DNA from: Stramonita haemastoma | Lineage: Eukaryota > Mollusca > Gastropoda > Neogastropoda > Muricidae | DNA: 54,560 nucleotides | Assembly (NCBI GenBank): GCA_030674155.1 | Contig: CM060342.1 | Location: 20,090,855-20,145,414, forward strand | Direction: 5' to 3' | Shown: piece after piece, positions 10,216 to 22,500 of the stretch | Position numbering within the stretch: the stretch's first letter is position 1 | How the letters are laid out: every line of letters begins with the position of its first letter | Notes under the pieces: generated by a model | Told to the model about the DNA's origin: nothing | Database searches by the model: none | The model's input: only the letters and a program-made list of their open reading frames with translations | Made by a program: the position numbers and the translations under genes

Positions 10216-10345
10216 ACATGGTGGTTAAAAACAGTCACCTGCGCAAAATCTCACCATTGAAGAACATCGGAGCTCTATGATCTCCCGGGTCAACTTCAAG
10301 TGCAGACCTGCTAGTTCCTTAATTCCTTTCATGTGTATGTATGTG
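10216..10345 (+). repeat. SINE B tail fragment
   Basis: It contains GGTTAAAAACAGTCACCTGCG, CAAAATCTCACCATTG and GAGCTCTATGA, the B-type tail motif. No head is present. A second fragment lies at about 10565-10645 beyond the CA repeat. Confidence 0.55.
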
Positions 10346-11045
<700 letters not shown>

Positions 11046-11445
11046 TACAAGAAGAAAGGTGGCAGGACGGTTAAGACATTTGCCTGTCTAACGTATAAAC
11101 TGTGAGGTTCTGGGTTCAATTCCCAGTCTCGTCCTTTCTTCCCAGTTTGACTATAAAAAAAAATTGAACTGAATGTCAAAGTCTTTCAGATGAGACTATA
11201 AACCAAGGCCAAATGTACAAATGCATCTTGTGAAAATGTTTAAAACATGTTCTGCCTTTAAAAAGAGCAGGCCCTTTCATGCCGATAGGAACAGATGACA
11301 ATTTTAAAAAATTGCATGCATACGAGTGTCATGATTAGACACCATCTCCAATTGGAATGCAGCGACCTGAATAGGGGGGGTAAAAAACGGTCACATACAC
11401 AAAAACCTCCTCATCAGAGCTGTAGCCGAGAACAAAGATTTTTTA
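11046..11445 (+). repeat. tRNA-derived SINE, family B (copy L2)
   Basis: The head GGTGGCAGGACGGTTAAGAC and GGTTCTGGGTTCAATTCCC give A and B box matches. The central domain (GTCTTTCAGATGAGACTATA) and the B tail (GAGTGTCATGATTAGACACC, then CTCATCAGAGCTGTAGCCGA) follow. R has the same insertion inverted at about 25290-25690, so it predates the duplication. Confidence 0.8.
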
Positions 11446-11514
11446 ATTTAGAAAAATAAAATAAAAACCCCTTATGTAAAACAAAAAGTGTTTCTTTCAT
11501 GCTGAATTCACCGA

Positions 11515-11788
11515 ATCCTGTTCGAGGAGATTTTTCTCCTGGAGTTAACATCAGTGCTGACTCCACTCTCCCCAAAAGTCCTTCGGATGAGACTTTAAAC
11601 CAATGCCCTGTGTGTGAACGCATGCAGAACATCTTGAGCATACGTTAAATCCTGTTCTGCTTTTCGTAAGAGTAGGCCATCATGTGCCGGTGGGAACAGA
11701 TGACATTTACAAAACTGCATACACACGGGGACTGGATGTAAAAAAGCACAAGAGTGCTTATCCCATTATCCTCGATATAAAAGAATAA
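11515..11788 (+). mobile_element. 5'-truncated SINE family A, inserted in L2 only
   Basis: It runs from TTCGAGGAGATTTTTCTCC through the central domain to GGGGACTGGATGTAAAAAAG, CCATTATCCTCGATATAAAA and AGAATAAAA. The left flank GCTGAATTCACC and right flank TCCACAAAAAC are adjacent in R (as GAATTCACC-AG-TCCAC inverted, near 25205), so R carries the empty site. Confidence 0.85.
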
Positions 11789-11936
11789 AATCCACAAAAA
11801 CAATCACACAAAAAATATATACCCCCATACTACCCACATACAGCAAAGAACAGCAACTACTGAAAACACACCTTTGCAATTCCTGGCCAAAACAGAAAGG
11901 ACACTGCCTGAAGTACAGACAGAGCAGCAGCCGCAC

Positions 11937-12092
11937 CTCTCTGTTGGGCTTGTGGGGGGCCATGAGGGGGATGGCTCGTCCCTCTCCAACCACCATCGCC
12001 TGCCAGTCTCCCAGCCACCACACCTAGCAGTCATCTCCCCTTAACAGCACGCTGACGCCTGTGACCGCTGACCCCTGACCACTGCGTCATTT
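11937..12092 (-). pseudogene. PP2C (PPM1E/F-like) LGD exon, copy L2, broken
   Basis: Between TTTCTACAG and GAGAG|GTGCGG the minus strand reads GVSVLLRGDDC-stop, then WWLGDWQAMVVGEGRAIPL and MAPHKPNRE. This matches the GTTGV...WVGDSQ...HKPDRE part of PPM1E/F. Lesions: a TGA in the second codon, a 12-nt insertion relative to R (156 against 144 nt), an in-frame TAG before WWLGD, and Trp in place of the Ser of GDSQ. The TAG and the Trp are shared with R, so they predate the duplication or were inherited together. Confidence 0.87.
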
Positions 12093-12869
12093 CTGTAGAA
12101 AACACACATTGTCATCAAAAATATGTATGTGAAAAAAGAATGGTTAAGAATTTTTTTTTAAAGCAAAGGGGTTTTTTTAGTATTTTTTTTTAATACCTTG
12201 CATTGCCGGTTATATTCTCTCATAAAGCACGTAAATCTTCATCAATACAAAACATTCACTTATCGTCCAATATCACTTCAAGTGGAAGGCTGTTAAAGCG
12301 AAAAAACAACAAAATGTTCAATTCCAATACAGTATGTAGCATTCTGACATTGCGTTTGTAGTACACATATCAATGTTTCAATTATCTTGCAAGTTTTGTT
12401 TGTTTTTTTTGTTTGTTTGTTTTTTTAAGCAGCAAAAAATGATGTAGAAATACACTTATCTTGAGTATCTTCATTAATACTAGAACAAAGGTAACAGAAG
12501 TAAAGTAAGCAAAGTTCATGCATTTCCCTCTCCACTCATGTGTCTGTTTGAGGTGATCTCTTGCCCCTGTTTCTGGGCTAGAGTGCTGAGGTTCACCAAT
12601 GGTGAGATTTAGCGTATGCCATCGTTTTTACCCACCATTAACGTAACCACGTTCCAATTTCTGGGATGGTGTCTAACCACAACACCTGTAAGCATGCGTT
12701 TTTATAAAATTTCGCCATCTGTTCCTACCAGCATGAAATGGCCTACTACTCCAAGAGGCAGAACAAGTTTTTAACATGTGCCCAAGATGTTCTGCATGTG
12801 TTCACACACAGGATCTTGGTTATAATGATAATAAAAAAATAAATAATACATAATATATAATAATAATAA

Positions 12870-12910
<41 letters not shown>

Positions 12911-14103
12911 TATTGTTTACAGCCCTACCACCACGAAAGCCATATCAGAGCTGTCACCTCATTCAGTTTCAGTAACTTTCAAATTCAGGTTCAAAACAAA
13001 TACATCCAAATCCTTTCACATATTTAACACTGTCCATCTCGGTGTATAGCCTCATCCAAAGGACTTTAAGGGGAGTGGAGTCAGTACTGATGTTAATTCC
13101 AGAGGAAATTTCCCTAAAACAGGCACCTCCATGGTGGCTTGATCCTGAACCCTCAGATCATGAGCACAAAACTCTGGCCACTAGGCTATCCCACCCCCTT
13201 GCCCTGGAGTTAACACTGGTGCTGACTCCACTCCTCTCAAAGTCCTTTGCACAAGACAACCCAGGTCCAATGTAGAAAAGTGAGCAGAATGTCTTGCAGA
13301 GAGGCTAAAACCATATCCACCTTTTTGAGTAGGCCATCTTTCAATTTAAAAAAATGTTGGTGTGCAATAACCATCCATCAACAATACATGTGACATGTGC
13401 AATTATGGTCCAAAATTCATGTGTAGTATGTCAATGTGTTTGAGGCAAAACAAAATCCAAATATACTATAGCACTTTATATGAAATACTTGTAGAACATT
13501 TTTTTTTTAATTGATCCATTGACAACTGGTGATCAAAAATCCAGGGAAAAGGTACAGAGGAGTTAAATACACAAATGTTGTCTCAGAAAACTACAGGCAA
13601 CAACAAGATGCTAGAGGAGTTAAAAGGATGAGAGGAGTTATCTCCATCCTGTATAAATATATTTTTTTAAATCCCCATAGATGGAATGCAGCTACCTCAA
13701 CACTATCCCAACATCAAGAGAGAGAACCCTCTTTCCCAGTACATGTGCACTGCACATTTGTATGCTTCTGTAAACCAGTAGTGGGTGATACACAGGGAAG
13801 GGTTAATAGCTGGTTGGTTACCCAATAACAGGTTACCCAGAGAAAACCTTAATGGTGGGTAAAAACAGTCGCATACACCAAAATCACCATTGCCGATTGG
13901 TGAACCTTGGAACTCTGTCAAGGACTGGAAAAAAAAAACATAAAAAGGGAAAAGAAAGCAAAACCAAAAAAAAGGTTCACCTGTTCCTCAACCTAAACCT
14001 TGAACCTGAACCTGTTCACCTGAATCTTGGAGCTCTTGTCAAGGAATGGAATTTTAAAAAAAAACAAAAAAAAAGAAACAAAAAGAAAACCAAAAAACCT
14101 CAC
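12093..14103. other. Intron of PP2C copy L2, filled with repeats
   Basis: No exon is recognised. From left to right: a SINE B piece (about 12580-12825, minus), a LINE 3' end with an (AAT)n tail (12826-13000, minus), two SINE A central-domain fragments (13030-13340) and A-rich tracts up to 14095. The order is mirrored in R between 22812 and 24919. Confidence 0.6.
12826..13000 (-). repeat. LINE 3' end with (AAT)n tail, copy L2
   Basis: On the minus strand GTTACTGAAACTGAATGAGG, GACAGCTCTGATATGGCTTT and GTGGTGGTAGGGCTGTAAAC are followed by (ATT)n. The core resembles the 3' end of the LINE at 681-4460 (ATATGGCCTATGTGGTCGG) but uses a different tail repeat. R carries it at 23965-24140. Confidence 0.7.
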
Positions 14104-14250
14104 CTGTTCCTCCGCCTTCTTGGCAAACTGCTGGTTCGGTCAGGCTGTAGGCTCGCTTGAAGGCCAGTTCCTAATTGGGCACGCAGAAGGTTGACGTGCG
14201 GGCTGGGCTGGCGGAGACACCTGGCCGATAGTACACTGACTAGGGCTGTC
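14104..14250 (-). pseudogene. PP2C FDGH exon, copy L2, internally deleted
   Basis: Only 147 nt remain of a 189-nt exon. The acceptor side (ACAG|GACAGCCCTAGTCAGT) and the donor side (GCGGAGGAACAG|GTGAGG) survive. The YYAVFDGHAGSEAAMF segment is replaced by unrelated codons, and one extra base lies in the ACCGA(A)CC(A)GCAG region. The metal-binding Asp is lost, so this copy cannot give a working phosphatase. Confidence 0.88.
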
Positions 14251-14490
14251 CTGTGTCAGCACAGTGGCCATCAACACCGCGTAGTACGACTGACTAGGGC
14301 TGTCCTGTGTCAGCACAGTGGCCATCGAACACCGCGTAGTACGACTGACTAGGGCTGTCCTGTGTCAGCACAGTGGCCATCGAACACCGCGTAGTACGAC
14401 TGACTAGGGCTGTCCTGTGTCAGCACAGTGTGGCATCGAACACCGCGTAGTACGACTGACTAGGGCTGTCCTGTGTCAGCACAGGCATAG
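14250..14490 (-). repeat. 55-bp VNTR at the FDGH acceptor, copy L2 (5 units)
   Basis: Five copies of GACTGACTAGGGCTGTCCTG with TGTGTCAGCACAG can be counted. One has a GTGTGG slip and one a deleted G (CATCAACACC). This copy has the highest count of the three. Confidence 0.92.
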
Positions 14491-14608
14491 CAATGAAGAC
14501 ACAGCAACAGGAACAAATACACAGTAACAATACTTTCTCTTCCTTGCTCCCCTTCCCTCTCCCGTCTATCCCTCCCTCCTTCTCTCACCTCTCTCTCTCT
14601 CTTACACA

Positions 14609-14963
14609 GGGGACGGATAGCCTAGTGGTCAGCACATTGCGCTGGCATTTGACGACCCGGGTTCGAGTCCGGTCGAGGAAATTTTCTTCCTGGAGTTAAC
14701 ATCAGTGCTGACTCCACTCTCCCCAAAAGTCCTTCGGATGAGACTTTAAACCGAGGCCCCGTGTGCGAACGCACGCAGAACATCTTGCGCACACGTTAAA
14801 TCCTGTTCCGCTTTTCGTAAGAGTAGGCCATCGTGTGCCGGTGGGAACAGATGACCAAAATGACAAACATGCATACACACTCGGACCGATGAAAATAAAA
14901 GCACATATTGCTTATCTCTGTTATTCCTCGATTATAAAATCAAATACATCAATCTATAATAAA
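14609..14963 (+). mobile_element. Full-length tRNA-derived SINE, family A, inserted in L2 only
   Basis: The head GGATAGCCTAGTGGTCAGCA (A box) and GGGTTCGAGTCCGG (B box) are clear. The central domain (GAGTTAACATCAGTGCTGAC, GTCCTTCGGATGAGAC, CGCAGAACATCTTGCGC, GGTGGGAACAGATGA) and the tail ending in ATTATAAAATCAAAT follow. Flanks CTTACACAG and CATACACACAGGGTAGCC are adjacent in R near 22360-22380 (separated only by AGA), so R is empty. Confidence 0.88.
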
Positions 14964-14974
14964 CATACACACAG

Positions 14975-15301
14975 GGTAGCCTGGTTAGAGTAATGCCCAT
15001 TGCCTCAAGATCTGCTGACCTGACTGAATCTTGTTCAAGATTTTTCCTTTAGAGTTAACATCAGAGCCGATCTACTCCCCCCAATAGTCCTTCAGAAGAG
15101 ACTACAAACTGAGAACCTGTGTGCCAACATTTCGTAGAACATCTTGTGCACATGTTAAAACTCGTTCCGCTTTTTGGAAGAGTAGGTCATTGTGTACTGG
15201 TAGGAACAGATGACAAAATTGACAAAACTGCATACACATGGAAACTGGATGTAAAAAAGCATGTGAGGGCTTATTCCATTATCCTCAAAATAAAAGAATA
15301 A

Positions 15302-15308
<7 letters not shown>
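14975..15308 (+). repeat. SINE family A copy, shared by L2 and R
   Basis: GGTAGCCTGGTTAGAGTAAT is the head. The central domain and the tail GAAACTGGATGTAAAAAAGC...CCATTATCCTCAAAATAAAA follow. The same element is inverted in R at about 22022-22365. It abuts a (CA)n tract at 15309. Confidence 0.78.
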
Positions 15309-15350
<42 letters not shown>

Positions 15351-15375
15351 ACACACACCACAACACACACACACA

Positions 15376-15416
<41 letters not shown>

Positions 15417-15440
15417 ACACACACACACACAACACACAAA
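15309..15440. repeat. (CA)n microsatellite, interrupted
   Basis: CA runs are broken by ACCAC and AACAC. In R the matching position (about 21998-22018) has only a short TG run. Confidence 0.95.
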
Positions 15441-16599
15441 ACAGTAGTACAAAAAAAAAGTGTTGGTACTGAAATTTCACAGAGTACACACATGTATGAC
15501 GTGCATACCACCTCTCCCTTGACACATAATAATACACATCTACAGAAACTTGACAGGTTTTTTTTTATGCTTAATAAATTATACATTTAAAAAAAAATCA
15601 GGCTACATGAAAGGGCTCGGAGATTGTAACAGTAAAAATGACTATGAATGTTATTTGTTTTTTTAATTAATTAATAAAAAAAAAATTGAAATCAGCAAAT
15701 GCTACAACAAAACAACACCAAAATTTGGACACATTTGAACGTTTATATTTTTAATTTATCTTATTTTATTTTATCTATTCTTTTATATCAAGAATAATAG
15801 AATAAGCACTAATGTGCTTTTTTTATATCCAGTCCCCATGTTTATGCAGTTTTGTAAATTTTGTCATCTGTTCCCATTGTGACAAGGTGCAAGTATAAAG
15901 TACCCATCTACTAATTCACTAAAAAGATTCAATATGATTAATTTCCCACACACTCAAGTTTCCTCAACCTCCCAAATCAGTGTTACAGCTAAAAAAAAAT
16001 TTCCCATTTGGTAAAAAATGAAAGAACTTTTATGCAAATGCCTTTATTTGGAAAAAAAAAGTCACTGACAAGTTTACTTTATGACAATTATTCAGAAATT
16101 TGTGTCTAATCAGTAAACAGTTAAAGGGTAAAAACTCTAGTCAAGCAACATGGCTGATCTAACAGCCTGAGTAGTTTCCCTTCAAATGTCCACAGTTTCA
16201 CTATTTTGAACATGGGGACCAGGATAGCCCAGTGGTTAGAGCATTAAGGCTTGTGATCCAACAGCCTGGGTATGAGCCACTACTGAGACACCACATCAAA
16301 GATTTTTTTGTCTTCAGCAGTTAACATCATTACAGATTTCACTCCCCTCAAAGTCCTTCAGATGAGACAGTAAACCCAGGTCCTGTGTACAAATGTACGC
16401 AGACCATCTTATGCACATGATAATAAAACCCACTCTGCCTTTCACAAGAGAAGGCCATTACATGCCACTAAGAACTGATGACAAAATCTAAACAAAAATA
16501 AAGAAAAGAAAAAAGTAACCCATGCACACTAGCATCACATCTAGATATCATCCCTGAAGTTATAATCAGCTACCTAAATTACTGGTGGGCAAACACACA

Positions 16600-16682
<83 letters not shown>

Positions 16683-16704
16683 CACACACACACACACACA
16701 ATAC
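15441..16704. other. Intron of PP2C copy L2
   Basis: No exon is seen. It holds a SINE A 3' module (about 15755-15895, minus), a SINE with A head and B tail (16208-16585, plus) and a long (CA)n tract (16590-16700) directly beside the next exon. Confidence 0.6.
16590..16700. repeat. (CA)n microsatellite beside the exon donor
   Basis: About 50 CA units end four bases from the splice donor of the exon at 16705-16909 (TG repeat in the transcript). L1 has a much shorter CA run here. Confidence 0.95.
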
Positions 16705-16909
16705 CTGCAGCTGGAAAAGCGTGTTGAGATCAGGCAGAACAACGTGACGATCTTCCATGCGGCGGCACGTGTTCTTGATGGCGTGCATCGACACAGCGTG
16801 GGTGGGGGTTGGGGCCTGGGCCACATAGCTCGGCAGTTGGTGGTTCCATTCCCGGCACACCCGGTACACCTGCAGCTCTGTCTCTCTCTGCAGGTGCCTC
16901 AACTCCACA
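16705..16909 (-). pseudogene. PP2C N-terminal exon, copy L2
   Basis: One open frame gives VELRHLQRETELQVYRVC, PSYVAQAPTPTHAVSMHAIK and NTCRRMEDRHVVLPDLNTLF QLQ before a GTATT donor. The acceptor reads GGACAAGTG where L1 and R read GGACAGGTG, so the normal AG is shifted by one base. The donor is weaker than in L1 and R (GTATTG against GTAATG). The downstream exons of L2 are broken. Confidence 0.85.
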
Positions 16910-16914
16910 CTTGT

Positions 16915-17001
<87 letters not shown>

Positions 17002-17019
17002 CACACACACACACACACA
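16910..17019. repeat. (CA)n microsatellite at the exon acceptor
   Basis: CA repeats with ACAACA interruptions lie immediately upstream of the exon in the gene's direction. They replace the usual polypyrimidine tract with GT repeats. Confidence 0.93.
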
Positions 17020-17217
17020 TGCAATGTTTGGTTGGGTTTTTTTTTTCATGCAATATTTGTTGTTAATGCTTTTTGTTTTTGGTTTGGGTTCATTTCAAGA
17101 AAATAGTGATCAATACAGTTTTTGTCTGAGCATTCTTTAATATGGGCTCAATGTGTGTGTGCGCGCACACAAACATACAAGATCAAGCCACCCATGCACG
17201 CATGCATATATATATAT

Positions 17218-18245
17218 GAGAAAGCTAGTTTGTGGCAAGGAAATCTCGTACACTGTAAGCACCGAAAACCAAGAAGGGCGCACAATAATAATGACAATAT
17301 ACAGCAATATGATGCACCACAGCATACTGAAGGGTCCCCACCACATGTGCGCACACAAACAAACGCACTGACAAACACCAGCGCGCGCGCGCGTACGCGC
17401 ATGCTAACCTACCCCCCTGCCAAAAAGGTGCCGTTTGGGGCAAAGACGGGCCTCAAAGAGTCGTATTCAGGCCCGTCCTGCCCCGACTTTTGCAGAGTTA
17501 CAGACCCCAAGAGACTGGGACAATATGGCACCGGATGCATACTAGCTCCCCTACAATCTTCGTCGTATTTGGCGCCGGACTTCTGGCGACACCGATGCTC
17601 TGAACAGCTGAGAAAGCTAGCTTGTGCCAAGGAAATCTGGTATAGAGTATGCACCGAAAACCTAGCAGGGTAGACAATAATTATGTCAATATATAGCAAT
17701 ATCATGCACCACAGCGAACTGCAGGGTCCCTGCCACATGTGCGCACACAAACAAACGCACTGACAAACACCAGCGCGCGCACGCGTGCATATCCACCCCC
17801 TGCCAAAAATGTGCCGTTTAAGGCAAAGACGGGCCCCAAATTGCCATTTTCAGGTCCGTCCTGCCCCGACTTTTGCACGGTTACAGATCCCAGGGCACCG
17901 GGACAATATGGCACGGATGTATACTTGCTCCCTTACCATCTTCCACGTGTGTGGCGCCGGACTTGTGGCGACACGGACGCCCTCAAGAGCTGAGAAAGCT
18001 AGTTTGTGGCAAGGAAGTCTCGTACAGTGTACGCACCGAAAACTAAGCAGGGCGCACAATAATAAAGACAATATACAGAAATATGATGCACCACAGCAAA
18101 CTGCAGGGTCCCCGCCACATGCGCGCACACAAACAAACGCACTGACAAATTCCAGCGCGCGCCCGCGTGCGCGCATGCATACCCACCCTCCTGCGAAAAA
18201 CGTGCCGTTTGGGGCAAAGACGGGCCCCAAAGAGCCCTATGCCAA
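17218..18245 (-). repeat. About 390-bp tandem cassette, about 2.6 units (R side)
   Basis: Units end near 17455, 17840 and 18230, each with (plus-strand reading) GAAAGCTAG(C/T)TTGTG(G/C)CAAGG, GATGCACCACAG and GGGGCAAAGACGGGCC(T/C)C landmarks. They are the inverse of 9535-10215. The first unit starts abruptly inside an (AT)n run at 17207-17217 where copy L2 ends. Confidence 0.85.
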
Positions 18246-19914
18246 TTGATCTGCCAACCCCTACAATTTTTTTAGTATTCTTACTAAATATTGACTAAAA
18301 TAATATATAGTCACATTTTGAAAAGGGGGGGGGGGGGGGGGAGGAGGAGATGAAATTTAGAAGAAAAAGAAGCCGGAGGGTGAACTCAAACAGATGGGAA
18401 AAAAGAAAGAGATGGGAAAAAAGAAAGAAAAGGAAAACATTCTTTTAACAAAGGGGTTATCTTGCTGGGCCATGCAGCATCTTGTATAGAGTGGTTGTAG
18501 GAAACATGTTTGGTGTTTTCACCGATTTTGAAAGTATGAAAAAATGCACTGTGTCTTGTTTTGGGGGTTGAGGCCATAGGTTACCAGGTAGTGATAAGAC
18601 AGTTGGAAATGATCAAATGAGGATTGCTTGTGTTCCTAATGTGTTGACCCGCGCATGCATAGTGTGGTGAGGCAGCTGACCAACGACATCCTTCGGATGA
18701 GACTATAAACCAAGGCCCCATGTGCTAATGCAAGCAGAACATCTTGCCCACAGGTTAAATCCTGTTCTTCTTTTGTAAGAGTAGGCCATTGTGTGCCAGT
18801 GGGAACAGATGGCATTTACAAAACTGCATGCACACGGGGACTGGATGTAAAAAAAAACACATGAGTGCTTATTCCATTATTCTCGATATAAAAGTATAAA
18901 TGAATTTTAAAAAAAATAAAGGACTAAGGGGCACAAGTGTTTGTTGAAAAAAAATCAAAGTTCAAGCATACCAAATTTGTTTGTATTGTCCTGAGTTTTG
19001 ATTCAGGGGCTAGTTTTTCACAAAAAGTGGTTTTTGTGTCTTTGAATGTCTTATACGTGCAGTGCGAATGCAAGAGTGAGATTAAAAATAGGTGGAAATG
19101 TGCCAGCATCTAACCGTTGTGTGCAACCTTCGCGGCCAACACACTGTAAGGGACGTAACTCTTCTATGTGGATTAGGCTACTTCCCATTTCCGCGATACA
19201 CAGCGAGACCTCACGAGAAAACAGGTCGAAAGTAAAACTGAAAACATCTCACGCATATTACGTCAAATTTGGACAGTTCAGTCAAATTAAGAAATGAAGA
19301 TGCTAATCTGACAAAAAATCTTCAACTTAAGCACAGAAAACAACAAAAACCTTTGTGTTTTTAATGGAATGACAACCGAACACTGGAATACACCTCACAT
19401 GGCCCTGAAACCACATCCTCACAAACAGGTAGGTACTGCATTTGATTTTGACTTCGTCTTCCGTACATTTTGACACACTAGTGAAGCACCGTGTGACAAA
19501 ACCAGTCAAGTTCTTAGCTATAAAGTCACCGGCACGAACGAGATAGGCCTATGTGCAGTTTTTCTTATCCCCCAGTACATAGAAATTCGACAGGTCTAAC
19601 ATTCGAAACTGGGAACAGAGTGGTAATGCTGCGTGAATAATTTAACACAATAACAGAGTACAGGTCCCTTAATGTAAAAATTATCGCCCCCAATTTATTT
19701 TCTCCACGATCTACTTTTGTTAAACATCTCTCTTTCCTACACACTTCTGACTTCACTCCCCCCCCCCCCCCCCCCCCCCCTTTCATTCCAATCCTATACG
19801 CGCGTAGGCACGCTCTCGCTCGCTCTCTCTGACACCAACTATTGGCAGCCTCAGAGCCTGGCAGCCCTACATACACGGGCACAGCACACACACACACACA
19901 GCGTGCTTGCGTGC

Positions 19915-19977
<63 letters not shown>

Positions 19978-20198
19978 GCATATATATATATATTGCATGA
20001 GTGCATGCCTGGCTTGCTCTTGTATGTTTGTGTGCGCGAACACACCCTTTGAGCCCATATAAAAGAATGTTCAGACAAAAACTGTATTGATCACTATTTT
20101 CTTGAAATAAAACCAAGCCCAAATCAAAAAGCATTAACAAATATTGCATGAAAAAAACAACCAAAATATTGCATGTGTGTGTGGACAGGTGTGGACAG
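18246..20198. other. Upstream flank of PP2C copy R
   Basis: This is the inverse of 7052-9535 of L1 except that the family C SINE is absent. It contains a SINE A part (18665-18905, plus), a poly-C run (19757-19780) and (CA)n (19918-19973). No upstream PP2C exon could be recognised. Confidence 0.6.
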
Positions 20199-20406
20199 GT
20201 GTGGAGTTGAGGCACCTGCAGAGAGAGATAGAGCTGCAGGTGTACCGCGTGTGCCAGGAATGGAACCACCAACTGCCGAGCTATGTGGCCTGCCCCCACC
20301 CCCACCCTCACTGCCTGTGTCGGTGCACGCCATCAAGAACACGCGTCGCTGCATGGAAGATCGTCACGTCGTTCTGCCTGATCTCAACACGCTTTTCCAG
20401 CTGCAG
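20199..20406 (+). pseudogene. PP2C N-terminal exon, copy R, frameshifted
   Basis: The acceptor GGACAG occurs twice in tandem (ending 20188 and 20198). The exon ends CTGCAG|GTAATG. The first half reads VELRHLQREIELQVYRVCQE and the second half SVHAIKNTRRCMEDRHVVLP, but in different frames. One base is lost in the C-rich stretch near 20290-20312 (208 nt against 209 in L1). Because that is a homopolymer-like context, an assembly error is possible. Confidence 0.86.
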
Positions 20407-22500
20407 GTAATGTGTGTGTGTGTGTTTGCCCACCATTAACCCTCTTGCATTTGGATTCTCTGAGCACAAATTGACCCTAGATTTTACATTCCATCACGAA
20501 ATCAGGTCACGCACAATCCTCGCTTGCCTTTTCCTCCTTCCAAGTACATACCAGCAGCTATAATTACTTCCAGACTCTCACCCCAGGCTCTGTGCCTCTA
20601 GCCTGAAAGAGCTTCTACATGTGGTAGTGATCAGTGAAGGTCACTGTGTGATAGAAAACTACTGTGTGTAAATCGTGGCAAATCTGGTTTAGGATTCAGA
20701 GGGGGGCAATTATTCAATCCTGGCAAATCCCGGTTGGGGACTAAGAGGATTAATTTAGGTAGCCAATTTCAACTTTGGAGATTATATCTAAACATGATGC
20801 TAGTGTGCATGGATACTTTTTTATACTTTTTTTATATAGATTTTGTCATCTGTTCTTGGTGGCATGTAATGGCATACTCTTCTGAAAGGAAGAATGGGTT
20901 TTTTTAACATGTGCTTAACCTCTTTACTGTACTGATCATCTGATGACGAACTGCGTTCATCATAGAAACCGTCGCCAGCAATACTCAGTTGACGATCGCT
21001 GTTCATCATGATTCATTGCACTCTCTGTTTCATCCAGCATGTGCCTGAGCAAAATAAGGTAGCAGCGAAAGGGTTGAGATGTTCTGCATACATTTGTACA
21101 CAGGACCTGGGTTTACCGTCTCATCTGAAGGACTTTCAGGGGAGTGGAGTCTGTACTGATGTTAACTCCTGAGGACAAAAAATTCTTTGATCTGGTGTCT
21201 CAGTAGTGGCTTATACACACACTGTTGGATCACAAGCCTAAACACTCTGACCACTAGGCTATCCTGGCTTTAATTTTTACAATAATGAAACTGTGGCCAT
21301 TTGAAGGGAAACTACTCAGGCTGTTGGATCAGCCATGTCACTTGACTAGAGTTCTTACCCTTTAACTGTTTACTGATTAAACACAAATTTTGAATAATTG
21401 TCATAAAATAAACTTATCAGTGATATTTTTTTTTATCAGTAAAGATGATGGCACAAAAGTTCTTTCATTTTTTCACCAAATAGGGCAAATTTTAGCTCTA
21501 ATACTGATTTGGAGGATTGAGGAAACTTGAGTGTGTGGGAAATTAATCGTATTGAATCTTTTTAGTGAATTAGTAGATGGGTAATTTATACTTGCACCAT
21601 GTCACATTGGGAACAGATGATGAAATTTACGAAACTGCATAAACATGGGGACTGGATATAAAAAGCACATGAGTAGATAAAATAAAATAAATAAATGTTC
21701 AAATGTGTCCAAAGTTTTTGGTGTTTTGTTGTAGCATTCGCTGATTTAAAAAAAAAACAAAAAAAAAAACAAAAAACAATTAACATTCATAGTCATTTTT
21801 ACTGTTACAATTCTCCGAACCCTTTCACGTAGCCTGAATTTAAAAGAAATTATAATTTAAGCATGAAAAAAAAAACGCATCAAGTTTCAGTAGATGTGTA
21901 TATTATGTGTCAAAAGAGAGGTGGTATGCACATCATACATGTGTGTATTTAATGAAATTTCAGTACCAACACTTTTTTTTGTACTACTGTTTTGTGTGTG
22001 TGTGAGCGTGTATGTGTTTTATTTTTTATTCTTTTATTTTGAGGATAATGGAATAAGCCCTCACATGCTTTTTTACATCCAGTCTTCATGTGTATGCAGT
22101 TTTGTCAATTTTGTCATCCGTTCCCACCAGTACACAATGACCTACTCTTCCAAAAAGCGGAACGAGTTTTAACATGTGCGCAAGATGTTCTACATATGTT
22201 CACACACAGGTTCTCAGTTTATAGTCTTTTCTGAAGGACTATTGGGGGAATTAGATCGGCTCTGATGTTAACTCCAGGGGAAAAATCCTCTTGAACAAGA
22301 TTCGGTCAGGTCAGCAGATCATGAGCGCAATGCACATTACTCTAACCAGGCTACCCTGTGTGTATGTCTCTGTGTAAGAGAGAGAGAGACAGAGAGAGAG
22401 AATGGAGGGAGGGAAGACGGGAAGGGAAGGGGAGCAAGGAAGAGAAAGTATTGTTACTGTGTATTTTTCCTGTTGCTGTGTCTTCATTGCTATGCACACT
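20407..22500. other. Intron of PP2C copy R
   Basis: No exon is recognised. It carries a SINE A/B mosaic (about 20760-21275, minus), a SINE A tail (21600-21690, plus) and a SINE A copy (22022-22365, minus) followed by a GA-rich tract at 22375-22402. Confidence 0.6.

Noticed and set aside
9500..10260. Cys-rich ORFs in the 390-bp cassette
   Set aside because: Similar peptides appear on both strands and in different frames of each unit. The DNA is conserved, not a reading frame, and there is no domain.
14609..14700. Genuine tRNA gene
   Set aside because: A and B box matches are present but they lead into a SINE body. No cloverleaf with a proper anticodon arm is evident, and many copies share the same non-tRNA body.
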